DNA of 7,932 nt from an uncultured Erysipelotrichaceae bacterium (GTDB lineage Bacteria > Bacillota_I > Bacilli_A > Erysipelotrichales > Erysipelotrichaceae). Under the pieces are notes generated by a model. That model worked only from the letters and a program-made list of their open reading frames with translations. It was not told where the DNA came from and searched no databases. This document shows positions 1-5,643 of this stretch, piece after piece (position 1 is the stretch's first letter; each line of letters starts with the position of its first letter). The DNA lies in contig CALBJM010000094.1 of NCBI GenBank assembly GCA_937893225.1, positions 1-7,932 of the forward strand, given 5' to 3'. The translations under genes were made by a program, and so were the position numbers.

Positions 1-364
1 CTCTTCAGATTGCAGAGATATTGAAGCAGCATTCAAGCAAGGAGATGCGCGTGCTGTTCGTACAATGCACTTGTATGTCAATCGTATTATCAATGTGGTT
101 GGCGGATATTATGCACAACTTGGTCATGTAGATGCAATTGCATTTACCGCAGGCATTGGAGAAAATGATTCACTTGTTCGTGAAATGATATTGAAAAATC
201 TAGAAGAATCTATGGGTCTTTCTATTGACTATGCAGCTAATCAAAATAGCCATGGAGAAGAAATCGTGATTTCCAAGCCTGATTCAAAGATTTCTGTAGT
301 TGTATGTCCAACAAATGAAGAACTTGTTATTGCACGCGATACTGTACGTATTTTAGGTCTTTAA
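1..364 (+). CDS. ackA: Acetate kinase, C-terminal part (5' end outside window)
   Basis: Acetate kinase interconverts acetyl phosphate + ADP and acetate + ATP in the cytoplasm, the last step of acetate-forming fermentation. The reading frame is already open at base 2, and about 120 C-terminal residues are present. The translation starts SSDCRDIEAAF, matching the family's SSD-x-RDI segment. It continues with VDAIAFTAGIGEN, the nucleotide-binding GGIGEN region (Ala replaces the first Gly), and ends with PTNEELVIARDT, the conserved C-terminal PT-x-EE-x-x-IARDT motif. The Met at base 65 is internal and is not a start. The gene ends in TAA at 362-364, one base before the next ATG, so the two genes are probably co-transcribed and translationally coupled. 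This is a separate gene from the related butyrate kinase further downstream. The assignment is firm; only the missing N-terminal part limits it. Confidence 0.93.
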   Translation, partial: SSDCRDIEAAFKQGDARAVRTMHLYVNRIINVVGGYYAQLGHVDAIAFTAGIGENDSLVREMILKNLEESMGLSIDYAANQNSHGEEIVISKPDSKISVVVCPTNEELVIARDTVRILGL

Positions 365-365
365 T

Positions 366-1307
366 ATGAACTATGATGCTTTACGCAAAGAAATTGAGAA
401 TGCGGAATACATCACGATCTATCGTCACATAAATCCAGATTGTGATGCTACAGGTTCGCAATTTGCTTTGCAAAATTGGATCAAAGAAAATTGGAATACA
501 AAGCATGTATATGCTGTAGGAAAAGAAGTCAATACACAAGGGTATTGGCCAAGCAATGATATTGTTAATGATGTTATTATCCAAAAGTCTTTGGCTATCG
601 TATGTGATACAGCTAATACTGCGCGCATTGATGATATGCGTTATGCACAAGCAAAGCGTATTTTAAAAGTGGATCATCACCCGAATCACGAACCATTTGG
701 AGATGTAATGTTTGTCAATGACCATGCTGCAGCTGTATGTGAAATATTAACAGATTTCTTTGCTTCTCAAAATGATTTAATATTTTCAAAAAAAACAGCC
801 ACATATCTGTATAAGGGCTTATTGACAGATACACTGAATTATACAACGAATAATACAACACCAAATACGTTACAGTGCGGTGCGATACTGGCATCAAAAG
901 GCTTAGATTTATCTAGTATTTCTCATGAAGTATTTGATAATAGCATCAAAGGATTTCAATTCACTGGATATGTCATTTCACATACAAAAATAATTGAAGA
1001 ACATATGGCATATGTTGTCATTCCGAAAGAAGATCATGAAGCTTATGGATTGGATGCAGGACAAGCAAGAAGTTATGTAGGCAAATTAGGTAATGTTAGA
1101 GATTTCCATATTTGGGCCGTATTCAATCAAAGAATGAGTGAAAATGGAACAATCATATATGATGGATCATTGCGTTCGAAAAAAACGCCAATAAATGATA
1201 TAGCTGAGAAGTATGGTGGCGGTGGTCACCCATGTGCAGCTGGCGTGAAAAATTTAAGTGAAGAAGATTTCCAAGAGATTTTAAGTCTTTTGGTAGCAAG
1301 AATATGA
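366..1307 (+). CDS. nrnA: DHH/DHHA1 phosphoesterase, NrnA-type (oligoribonuclease / pAp phosphatase)
   Basis: This 313-residue protein is probably a cytoplasmic nanoRNase/pAp phosphatase that degrades 2-5 nt RNAs and 3'-phosphoadenosine 5'-phosphate; the length matches family members. The N-terminal DHH domain shows metal-binding motifs in order: HINPDCDATGS (His21, Asp25, Asp27), VCDTANTARID (Asp81), VDHHPNHEPFGD (Asp103-His104-His105) and GLLTDT (Asp155). The C-terminal DHHA1 domain carries GSLRSKK and the glycine-rich GGGGHPCAAGV (about residues 284-294). The first motif has Cys where many relatives have Gly (NPDGD). The start lies one base after the ackA stop with only a weak TAGG eight bases upstream, suggesting translational coupling. 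The gene ends TGA followed directly by in-frame TAA (1305-1310). The family is certain. The split between nanoRNase, pAp phosphatase and c-di-nucleotide-linked activity cannot be read from sequence. Confidence 0.88.
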   Translation: MNYDALRKEIENAEYITIYRHINPDCDATGSQFALQNWIKENWNTKHVYAVGKEVNTQGYWPSNDIVNDVIIQKSLAIVCDTANTARIDDMRYAQAKRILKVDHHPNHEPFGDVMFVNDHAAAVCEILTDFFASQNDLIFSKKTATYLYKGLLTDTLNYTTNNTTPNTLQCGAILASKGLDLSSISHEVFDNSIKGFQFTGYVISHTKIIEEHMAYVVIPKEDHEAYGLDAGQARSYVGKLGNVRDFHIWAVFNQRMSENGTIIYDGSLRSKKTPINDIAEKYGGGGHPCAAGVKNLSEEDFQEILSLLVARI

Positions 1308-1327
1308 TAAAAAATGCATGTCAAGGG

Positions 1328-1355
1328 TTGTAATACAACATTGTCATGATATGAT
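1328..1355 (+). promoter_or_regulatory. Candidate sigma-A promoter of the HU gene
   Basis: A TTGTAA -35-like hexamer (1328-1333) is separated by 16 bases from TATGAT (1350-1355), one mismatch from the TATAAT consensus. Transcription would begin near 1362, giving a leader of about 20 bases that holds the AGGAGG at 1369-1374. The -35 lies in a small odd palindrome, TTGTA-A-TACAA (1328-1338), which could be incidental or an operator. No terminator is visible between the upstream phosphoesterase gene and this promoter, so some read-through is possible. Confidence 0.5.
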
Positions 1356-1381
1356 TATTGAACCATATAGGAGGTAAAAAT

Positions 1382-1663
1382 ATGGAAGTAGTAAATAAGA
1401 AAGTACTTGCTGATACAATTGCTGAAGAAAAGGGCATTACAAAGAAATTAGCAGGCGAAGTTATTGATGCTTTGTTTGGTGCTATGACAGAAGCACTCAA
1501 AGATGGTGCTAAGGTAGATATTACAGGATTTGGTAAGTTCGAAGTTAAGGAAAGAGCTGCTAGAACAGGTATCAATCCTCAGACTAAGGAAGCAATTCAA
1601 ATTCCTGCTACGAAGGTACCAGGTTTCAAAGCATCTAAGTCTTTAAAGGACATCGTTCGCTAA
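1382..1663 (+). CDS. hup: HU-family DNA-binding protein
   Basis: This is a small basic nucleoid protein of 93 residues (HU is usually 90-99) that acts as a dimer to bend and compact DNA. The N-terminal helices (MEVVNKKVLADTIAEEKGIT) are followed by the signature GFGKFEVKERAARTGINPQT at residues 49-68, which leads into the beta-arm with its tip proline near residue 66. It ends with IPATKVPGFKASKSLKDIVR. The start at 1382 is chosen because AGGAGG at 1369-1374 lies seven bases upstream. An ATG at 1358 in the same frame would add eight residues, overlap this ribosome binding site and extend beyond the family's usual N-terminus. The gene stands alone, with its own promoter and a strong terminator, as is common for highly expressed HU. 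HU versus IHF cannot be fully separated, but a single free-standing copy in a Gram-positive favours HU. Confidence 0.94.
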   Translation: MEVVNKKVLADTIAEEKGITKKLAGEVIDALFGAMTEALKDGAKVDITGFGKFEVKERAARTGINPQTKEAIQIPATKVPGFKASKSLKDIVR

Positions 1664-1672
1664 AATATATAT

Positions 1673-1703
1673 GACTCAGAATGTATTTTCTGAGTCTTTT
1701 TTT
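1673..1703 (+). terminator. Rho-independent terminator of the HU gene
   Basis: A perfect 9-bp stem, GACTCAGAA (1673-1681) with TTCTGAGTC (1688-1696), closes a 6-base loop. It is followed by seven T residues (1697-1703). It begins ten bases after the HU stop codon and ends transcription before the convergent coaD gene. Confidence 0.93.
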
Positions 1704-1707
1704 ATAC

Positions 1708-1730
1708 AAAAAAAGTGCCTTTAAGCACTT
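1708..1730 (-). terminator. Rho-independent terminator of coaD
   Basis: On the minus strand, AAGTGC and GCACTT form a 6-bp stem (plus-strand arms 1713-1718 and 1725-1730) with a 6-base loop. A run of T follows (A tract on the plus strand from 1714 back to 1708). It lies just beyond the coaD TGA and back to back with the HU terminator, four bases away, forming a convergent terminator pair. Confidence 0.82.
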
Positions 1731-1735
1731 AGTGA

Positions 1736-2218
1736 TCACTTTAATCTTTCTTCAACTTGCTTTAAAATCGGAGCAGGAACGAATTCTGAAATATCACCGT
1801 CGTTCATTGCTATTTCTTTGACTGTTGAAGAAGAAAGAAATGTATATTCAGGTCGAGCAATCAAGAAAAATGTTTCTATATTTGGATTGATCTTCATATT
1901 TGCGGTAGCTGTAGCAAGTTCATATTCATAATCTGTAACTGCACGTATGCCGCGAATCATTGTTTTTGCGCCAATGCTTTCAGCAATATTTACTGTTAAT
2001 CCTTTTCCTGCCATAACTTGGATCTTATTTGCATTTGGTAAAAGTGCAATACTTTTTTGTATCATTGAAATTCTTTCTTCTACACTAAAAAGACATTGTT
2101 TTCTAGGATTGTGATTGATGAGTACAATGACTTCATCAAAAATATGAGCGGCACGTTCAATAATGTCTAAATGTCCATTTGTTAATGGATCAAATGTGCC
2201 TGGATATAGTGCTTTCAT
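1736..2218 (-). CDS. coaD: Phosphopantetheine adenylyltransferase
   Basis: CoaD transfers AMP from ATP to 4'-phosphopantetheine to give dephospho-CoA, the penultimate step of CoA synthesis; the enzyme is normally a cytoplasmic hexamer. The 160 residues match the usual length. Visible motifs are YPGTFDPLTNGH (residues 5-16, with the T-x-GH nucleotidyltransferase signature), Lys40 in the NHNPRKQ loop, MIRGIRAVTDYEYE (87-100, phosphate- and pantetheine-binding arginines) and EYTFLSSSTVKE (124-135). The last has Lys where many family members have Arg. The start is supported by GAGG (2227-2230, minus strand) eight bases upstream. The stop is TGA, overlapping a perfect palindrome AGTGATCACT (1731-1740) next to the terminator. 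It is transcribed divergently from the CoA-dependent butyrate operon, with a shared 197-bp control region. Confidence 0.95.
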   Translation of the reverse strand: MKALYPGTFDPLTNGHLDIIERAAHIFDEVIVLINHNPRKQCLFSVEERISMIQKSIALLPNANKIQVMAGKGLTVNIAESIGAKTMIRGIRAVTDYEYELATATANMKINPNIETFFLIARPEYTFLSSSTVKEIAMNDGDISEFVPAPILKQVEERLK

Positions 2219-2230
2219 TTTGTTTACCTC

Positions 2231-2244
2231 GCTAATACATTAGC
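2231..2244. repeat. Inverted repeat at the predicted coaD transcription start
   Basis: GCTAAT (2231-2236) and ATTAGC (2239-2244) form a perfect 6-bp dyad with a 2-base spacer. It covers the putative coaD -10 region and lies directly upstream of the coaD ribosome binding site. It could be an operator or a short 5' hairpin; nothing visible identifies a binding protein. Confidence 0.4.
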
Positions 2245-2266
2245 AGTGTTGTAAATCATTTGTAAA
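2237..2266 (-). promoter_or_regulatory. coaD: Candidate coaD promoter
   Basis: On the minus strand a TTTACA -35 (plus-strand 2261-2266) is followed after 18 bases by TAATGT (2237-2242). A TGC precedes the latter, giving an extended -10 (TG-n). The hexamers are imperfect, but the position, 19 bases upstream of the start codon, is sensible for the only gene on this strand. Confidence 0.35.
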
Positions 2267-2278
2267 GTCCAAAAGTGT

Positions 2279-2292
2279 TGTAAGCGCTTTAA
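2279..2292. promoter_or_regulatory. Catabolite-responsive element (cre), upstream copy
   Basis: TGTAAGCGCTTTAA matches the Gram-positive CcpA operator consensus TG-N-AARCGYWWWCA except for A in place of C at the next-to-last base. Its core AAGCGCTT is a perfect palindrome. It lies more than 60 bp upstream of the candidate ptb -35. By analogy with known CcpA-activated genes such as Bacillus ackA, upstream placement suggests activation rather than roadblock repression; this is inference. Confidence 0.62.
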
Positions 2293-2294
2293 TT

Positions 2295-2308
2295 TGTAAA
2301 CGTTTTAA
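2295..2308. promoter_or_regulatory. Catabolite-responsive element (cre), downstream copy
   Basis: TGTAAACGTTTTAA fits the same CcpA consensus with the same single deviation (A for C near the 3' end). Its core AAACGTTT is a perfect palindrome. Its centre is 16 bp from that of the upstream copy, so two dimers would bind on roughly opposite-to-oblique faces of the helix. Having two near-consensus copies side by side makes chance less likely. Confidence 0.6.
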
Positions 2309-2322
2309 ACACATTTCACAAA

Positions 2323-2340
2323 GTGTTAATTTTTTCACAA
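2323..2340. promoter_or_regulatory. Rex-type redox operator, upstream copy
   Basis: GTGTTAA-TTTT-TTCACAA has the Rex operator layout TTGTKAA-N4-TTMACAA, deviating only at the first base. Rex is the NADH/NAD+-sensing repressor of Gram-positive fermentation genes and is known to control butyrate and alcohol genes in clostridia. This copy lies upstream of the candidate ptb -35 element. Confidence 0.62.
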
Positions 2341-2357
2341 ATAATTGCGTGAAGGCA

Positions 2358-2386
2358 TTGAAGTTTGGTTGTGAATCGTTTAACAT
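2358..2386 (+). promoter_or_regulatory. ptb: Candidate promoter of the butyrate operon
   Basis: TTGAAG (2358-2363) is spaced by 17 bases from TAACAT (2381-2386), each matching four of six consensus bases. Transcription would start near 2393, with AAAGGAG at 2397-2402 close behind. The -10 hexamer is inside the downstream Rex-like operator, which fits direct redox repression. No other promoter of similar quality is seen between the cre sites and ptb. Confidence 0.45.
2369..2386. promoter_or_regulatory. Rex-type redox operator, downstream copy overlapping the -10
   Basis: TTGTGAA-TCGT-TTAACAT matches the Rex consensus TTGTGAA-N4-TTAACAA at all but the last base. It covers the spacer and -10 of the candidate ptb promoter. 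Bound Rex would therefore occlude RNA polymerase at low NADH and release it when NADH builds up, as expected for an NADH-consuming pathway (Hbd and Bcd steps). Confidence 0.68.
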
Positions 2387-2415
2387 ATTAACGTTAAAGG
2401 AGATTTTCAGAAATT

Positions 2416-3342
2416 ATGAGTAAAGATTTCAGTGATTTAATTGCAAAAGCAAAAACTGGTAAAAAGAAGATTTTATCAGTTGCTAATGCGCAGGATCATG
2501 CAGTACTTGAAGCTGTGGATGAAGCTCACAGAGATGGTATTGTAGATGCAATTCTCGTTGGTGATGAAGCCAAGATCAGAGAAATTGCGAGTGAAATTGG
2601 AATGAATCTCGATGAATATAAAATCGTCAACGTTCCTGATGTTACAGAGGCTACATTGGTCGCTGTGAAGTATGTACATGATGGTGAAGCAGATATGTAC
2701 ATGAAAGGAATTGTGCCAACAGCTACATTCTTGAAGAGTGTACTAAACAAGGAAGTTGGGCTTAGAACAGGTAAGACTTTATCTCATGTTGCTGTATTTA
2801 AAGTTCCTACAATTGATAGACTTTTATTCTTGACTGATGTTGCCTTCCTTCCATATCCAGATCTTGAAGCAAAGAAACAAATCGTCAGATATGCTGTAGA
2901 TGTTGCTAGAGCTTGCGGTGTTGAAACACCTAAGGTTGCGCCACTTGCTGCAGTAGAAGTCGTTAATCCAAAGATGCCTAATACAGTAGATGCAGATGAA
3001 CTTCGTAAAGCAAATGAAGCAGGTGAAATTACAGATTGTGTTATTGATGGTCCATTATCATTGGATATTGCTTTGGATATCGATGCAGCTAAGGAAAAGG
3101 GTGCTGAAAATAGACCAGCAGCAGGTTGTGCGGATATTCTTTTATTTCCTGATATCCATGCTGGTAATATTACATATAAAGCAATCGATCACCTCGTACC
3201 AAATGTGCAGATTGGTTGCATCTTAACGGGAACTACGGCTCCAGTTATCTTGACATCTAGAAGTGATACAAAACAAGTCAAGATCAATTCTATCGCTCTT
3301 GCTGCAGTATTGAGTGATCATATGAAGAAAGTGAATGGGTAA
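2416..3342 (+). CDS. ptb: Phosphate butyryltransferase
   Basis: Ptb converts butyryl-CoA + phosphate to butyryl phosphate + CoA in the cytoplasm, the first of the two steps that yield ATP at the end of butyrate fermentation. It has 308 residues (family about 300). Recognisable segments are YMKGIVPTATFLKSVLNKE, LSHVAVFKVP, FLTDVAFLPYPDLEAKKQIV, VDGPLS-like CVIDGPLSLDIALD, ADILLFPDIHAGNITYKAI and CILTGTTAPVILTSRSDT, all typical of the phosphate acetyl/butyryltransferase family. A ptb-buk pairing favours the butyryl enzyme over Pta. The ribosome binding site AAAGGAG sits about 13 bases before ATG, longer than ideal, and no closer start is available. The gene opens the butyrate operon, and its stop lies in a 13-bp tandem duplication that also holds the next start codon. 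Confidence 0.93.
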   Translation: MSKDFSDLIAKAKTGKKKILSVANAQDHAVLEAVDEAHRDGIVDAILVGDEAKIREIASEIGMNLDEYKIVNVPDVTEATLVAVKYVHDGEADMYMKGIVPTATFLKSVLNKEVGLRTGKTLSHVAVFKVPTIDRLLFLTDVAFLPYPDLEAKKQIVRYAVDVARACGVETPKVAPLAAVEVVNPKMPNTVDADELRKANEAGEITDCVIDGPLSLDIALDIDAAKEKGAENRPAAGCADILLFPDIHAGNITYKAIDHLVPNVQIGCILTGTTAPVILTSRSDTKQVKINSIALAAVLSDHMKKVNG

Positions 3343-3359
3343 GAAAAATGGGTAAGAAA
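3334..3359 (+). repeat. Perfect 13-bp tandem duplication across the ptb stop / buk start
   Basis: AATGGGTAAGAAA occurs twice head to tail (3334-3346 and 3347-3359). The first copy carries the ptb stop (TAA 3340-3342) and an out-of-frame ATG (3335) that opens a six-codon decoy. The second copy carries the buk ATG (3348). With one copy removed, the ptb stop and buk start would overlap in the usual ATG-GGTAA fashion, so this looks like a slippage duplication. Confidence 0.85.
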
Positions 3360-4427
3360 ATTCTTGCAATAAATCCTGGTTCAACATCAACTAAGATTGC
3401 TATCTTTGATGATGAAACATTAGTTAATGAAACTGGACTAGATCATCCTGTATCAGAAATGAATAAATTTCCGACAACTTTTTCTCAGTTGGATTTCCGT
3501 TATGAAGTTATCATGGATTATCTAAAATCTATTAACTTCGATATTCATTCATTGGATGCTTGTGTCGGCAGAGGTGGATATTTACATCCAATTACTGCTG
3601 GTACTTATACAGTCAATGATGCTATCAAGCATGACCTTGAGATTGCGTTGAATGGTGACCATGCTGCTAACTTAGGTGGTTTACTTGCTAGAAAGATTGG
3701 TGAACAAGTTGGTTGTCCAAGTTACATCGTTGATCCAACAGCTGTAGATGAGTTACAGGACGTTGCACGTCTTTCTGGTATGCCAGAAATCAAGCGTGTT
3801 TCTAAAATTCATGCATTGAACATGCGTGCAGTTGCTAGAGAATATGCAAAGAGCATTGGTAAAAAGATGGAAGATCTCAACCTTGTTGTAGCACACATGG
3901 GTGGTGGATGTACAACAGGTGCTTTGAGCCATGGCAAGATGATCGATATGTTTAATGGTCTTGATGGTGATGGTGCTTTTGCTCCTACACGTTCTGGGGC
4001 TGTTCCAGTTGGTGATTTAATCTGATTGTGCTACAGCGGCAAATATGCAACAGTTGATGAAATGATGAAGCGTGCAGTTGGTGATGCTGGTATTGCAGCA
4101 TATCTTGGTACAGCTGACATGCGTGAAGTTAATAAGATGATTGCAAATGGTGATAAAAAAGCAAAGTTAGTGAAAGAAGCTTTCATTTATCAGCATGCAA
4201 AAGATATTGGTGCTTTGTCTGTTGTGATGAAGGGCAAAGTTGATGCTATTCTTTTAACAGGTGGTATTGCGTATGGTAAGGATGTTACAGATGCTATTGC
4301 AGAATATACAGACTGGATTGCTCCTGTAGTTGTCATTCCTGGTGAAAGAGAAATGATTGCTCTTGCACAAGGTGCTTTACGTGTATTGAATGGTGAAGAA
4401 GAAGCAAAAGAATACGAAGCAGAATAA
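3348..4427 (+). pseudogene. buk: Butyrate kinase, interrupted by an in-frame TGA
   Basis: Butyrate kinase forms butyrate + ATP from butyryl phosphate + ADP (ASKHA fold, acetate kinase superfamily). The first part (3348-4025, 225 codons) has the phosphate motif INPGSTSTK (residues 8-16), VGRGGYLHP, VDPTAVDEL, HALNMRAVARE, VVAHMGGGCTTGA and RSGAVPVGDLI. TGA then occurs at 4023-4025. The same frame continues directly with LCYSGKYATVDEMM, YLGTADMREV, the adenosine motif LLTGGIAYGKDV and IPGEREMIALAQGALRVL, to TAA at 4425-4427. Reading through, the total is 359 codons, as in intact family members, so a single codon is at fault. Relatives usually have Lys, Arg or another polar residue there; AGA or CGA to TGA needs one base change. 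The truncated product lacks the adenosine-binding part and should be inactive. The 3' half has no ribosome binding site. A sequencing error is possible. Confidence 0.85.
4023..4025 (+). other. In-frame TGA inside buk
   Basis: The codon lies between GDLI and LCYSGKY, a stretch that is continuous in butyrate kinases (typically GDLVK/R-MC-x-SGKY). No base insertion or deletion accompanies it. All Trp codons seen in the window (four in the phosphoesterase, one in buk, three in thl, one in bcd) are TGG. Confidence 0.9.
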
Positions 4428-4453
4428 CCATTTAAAATAGGAGGAATAATAAA

Positions 4454-5639
4454 ATGGCTAACAAAAAAATTGTAATTGCAAGTGCATGTCGTACTGCTAT
4501 CGGAAAAATGGGTGGAGTACTTAGCACAGTTCCAGCTGTCGATCTTGGTGCAACAGTTATCAAGGAAGCAGTAAAGAGAGCTGGTTTAAAACCAGAGGAT
4601 GTTGATCACGTTTACATGGGTAATGTTATTCAGGCTGGTCTTGGACAGAACCCTGCTAGACAGGCTTCTATCAAAGCTGGTTTACCAGTGACTACTCCTG
4701 CAGTATCCGTAAACGTTGTTTGTGGTTCTGGCTTGGATTGTGTAAATATGGCTGCAGAAATGATTATTGCAGGTGATGCTGATATCGTTGTAGCTGGTGG
4801 TATGGAAAGTATGAGCCGTGCTCCATATGTTCTTCCACATGCAAGATTTGGTTACAGAATGAATACACCTAAGGATGGCTTAGTAGATGCTATGGTACAT
4901 GATGCTCTTTGGGATGCATTTGATGGTAACTGCTGAAAATGTTGCTAAGCAATGGAATCTAACAAGAGAAGAACTTGATGAATTTGCTGCTAACTCTCAG
5001 AATAAGGCATGTGATGCTAGAGACAATGGACGTTTCAAGGATGAAATTGTTCCTGTTGAAGTAAACATGGGTAAGAAGAAGGGTATCGTTGTTGTAGATA
5101 CTGATGAAGGACCTCGTGAAGGTCAAACACCTGAAGTATTAGCTAAGTTAAGATGTTGCTCTGGCGTTGAAGGTGGTGTTGTTACTGCTGGTAATGCTTC
5201 TGGTATTAACGATGGAGCAGCTGCTTTAGTTATCATGAGTGAAGAAAAGGCTAAGGAATTAGGTGTTAAGCCATTGGCTACTTGGGTAGCTGGTGCTCTT
5301 GGCGGTGTAGATCCATCCATCATGGGTGTTGGTCCTGTAGCTGCTACAAAGAAGGTTTTGGCTAAGACTGGTTTAACAATTGATGACTTTGATTTGTATG
5401 AAGCAAATGAAGCATTTGCTGCACAGTCAGTAGCTGTAGGTAAAGACTTGCATTTTGACTTAAATAAGTTAAATGTCAATGGTGGTGCTATTGCATTAGG
5501 CCATCCAGTTGGTGCTTCTGGTGCAAGAATTCTTGTTACATTGCTTTATGCAATGCAGCAGAAGAATGCTAAGAGAGGCTTAGCTACACTTTGCATCGGT
5601 GGTGGCATGGGTTGTGCTACTGTTGTAGAAAGAGACTAA
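4454..5639 (+). pseudogene. thl: Acetyl-CoA C-acetyltransferase (thiolase), broken by a ~14-base deletion
   Basis: Thiolase condenses two acetyl-CoA to acetoacetyl-CoA, the entry step of butyrate synthesis. The start is supported by AGGAGG at 4439-4444, nine bases before ATG. The 5' part shows ACRTAIGKMGG, the nucleophile segment NVVCGSGLDC (Cys90) and VAGGMESMSRAPY, then DALWDAFDG before running into TGA at 4934-4936. The rest continues in the +1 frame from about 4926 as VTAENVAKQWNLTREE, with EANEAFAAQS, the catalytic His in GGAIALGHPVGASGARI and the catalytic Cys in LCIGGGMG, to TAA 5637-5639. Intact thiolases have seven residues of the type N-[DG]-Y-H-M-G-[IV] between DAF and TAEN; here only seven bases remain, a loss of 14. 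The lost His-Met pair lines the CoA pocket, so even ribosomal slippage would give a defective enzyme. An assembly error cannot be excluded. Confidence 0.87.
4922..4928 (+). other. Deletion junction in thl
   Basis: Between the Phe codon of DAF (4919-4921) and the Thr codon of TAEN (4929-4931) only GATGGTA remains, where intact family members need seven codons. This is consistent with an ancestral GAT GGT TAC CAC ATG GGT GTA-like stretch losing 14 bases. The exact endpoints are inferred. Confidence 0.78.
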
Positions 5640-5643
5640 TAAG

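Noticed and set aside
1358..1381. Upstream ATG as the HU start.
   Set aside because: It would bury the strong AGGAGG inside the coding region and add eight residues not found in HU; the ATG at 1382 has ideal spacing.
4023..4025. TGA reassigned to Trp (Mollicutes-like code), since the other two TGA stops here are also followed by nearby in-frame TAA (1308-1310 after the phosphoesterase; four codons later for coaD).
   Set aside because: All nine Trp codons checked are TGG, the position in butyrate kinase does not call for Trp, and coaD read-through would run into its terminator stem. A reassigned AT-rich genome would use TGA for Trp far more often.
4023..4060. TGA as a selenocysteine codon in buk.
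   Set aside because: Relatives have Lys/Arg-type residues rather than Cys at this place, the enzyme has no redox chemistry, and no convincing stem-loop follows the codon.
4026..4427. 3' part of buk as a separate protein starting from TTG.
   Set aside because: There is no Shine-Dalgarno sequence, and the sequence is simply the C-terminal portion of butyrate kinase continuing in the same frame.
4887..5639. 3' part of thl as an independent gene starting at 4887 or 4923.
   Set aside because: The first twelve codons from 4887 are the out-of-frame reading of the upstream thl segment, and no ribosome binding site precedes either ATG. It is the second half of the broken thiolase.
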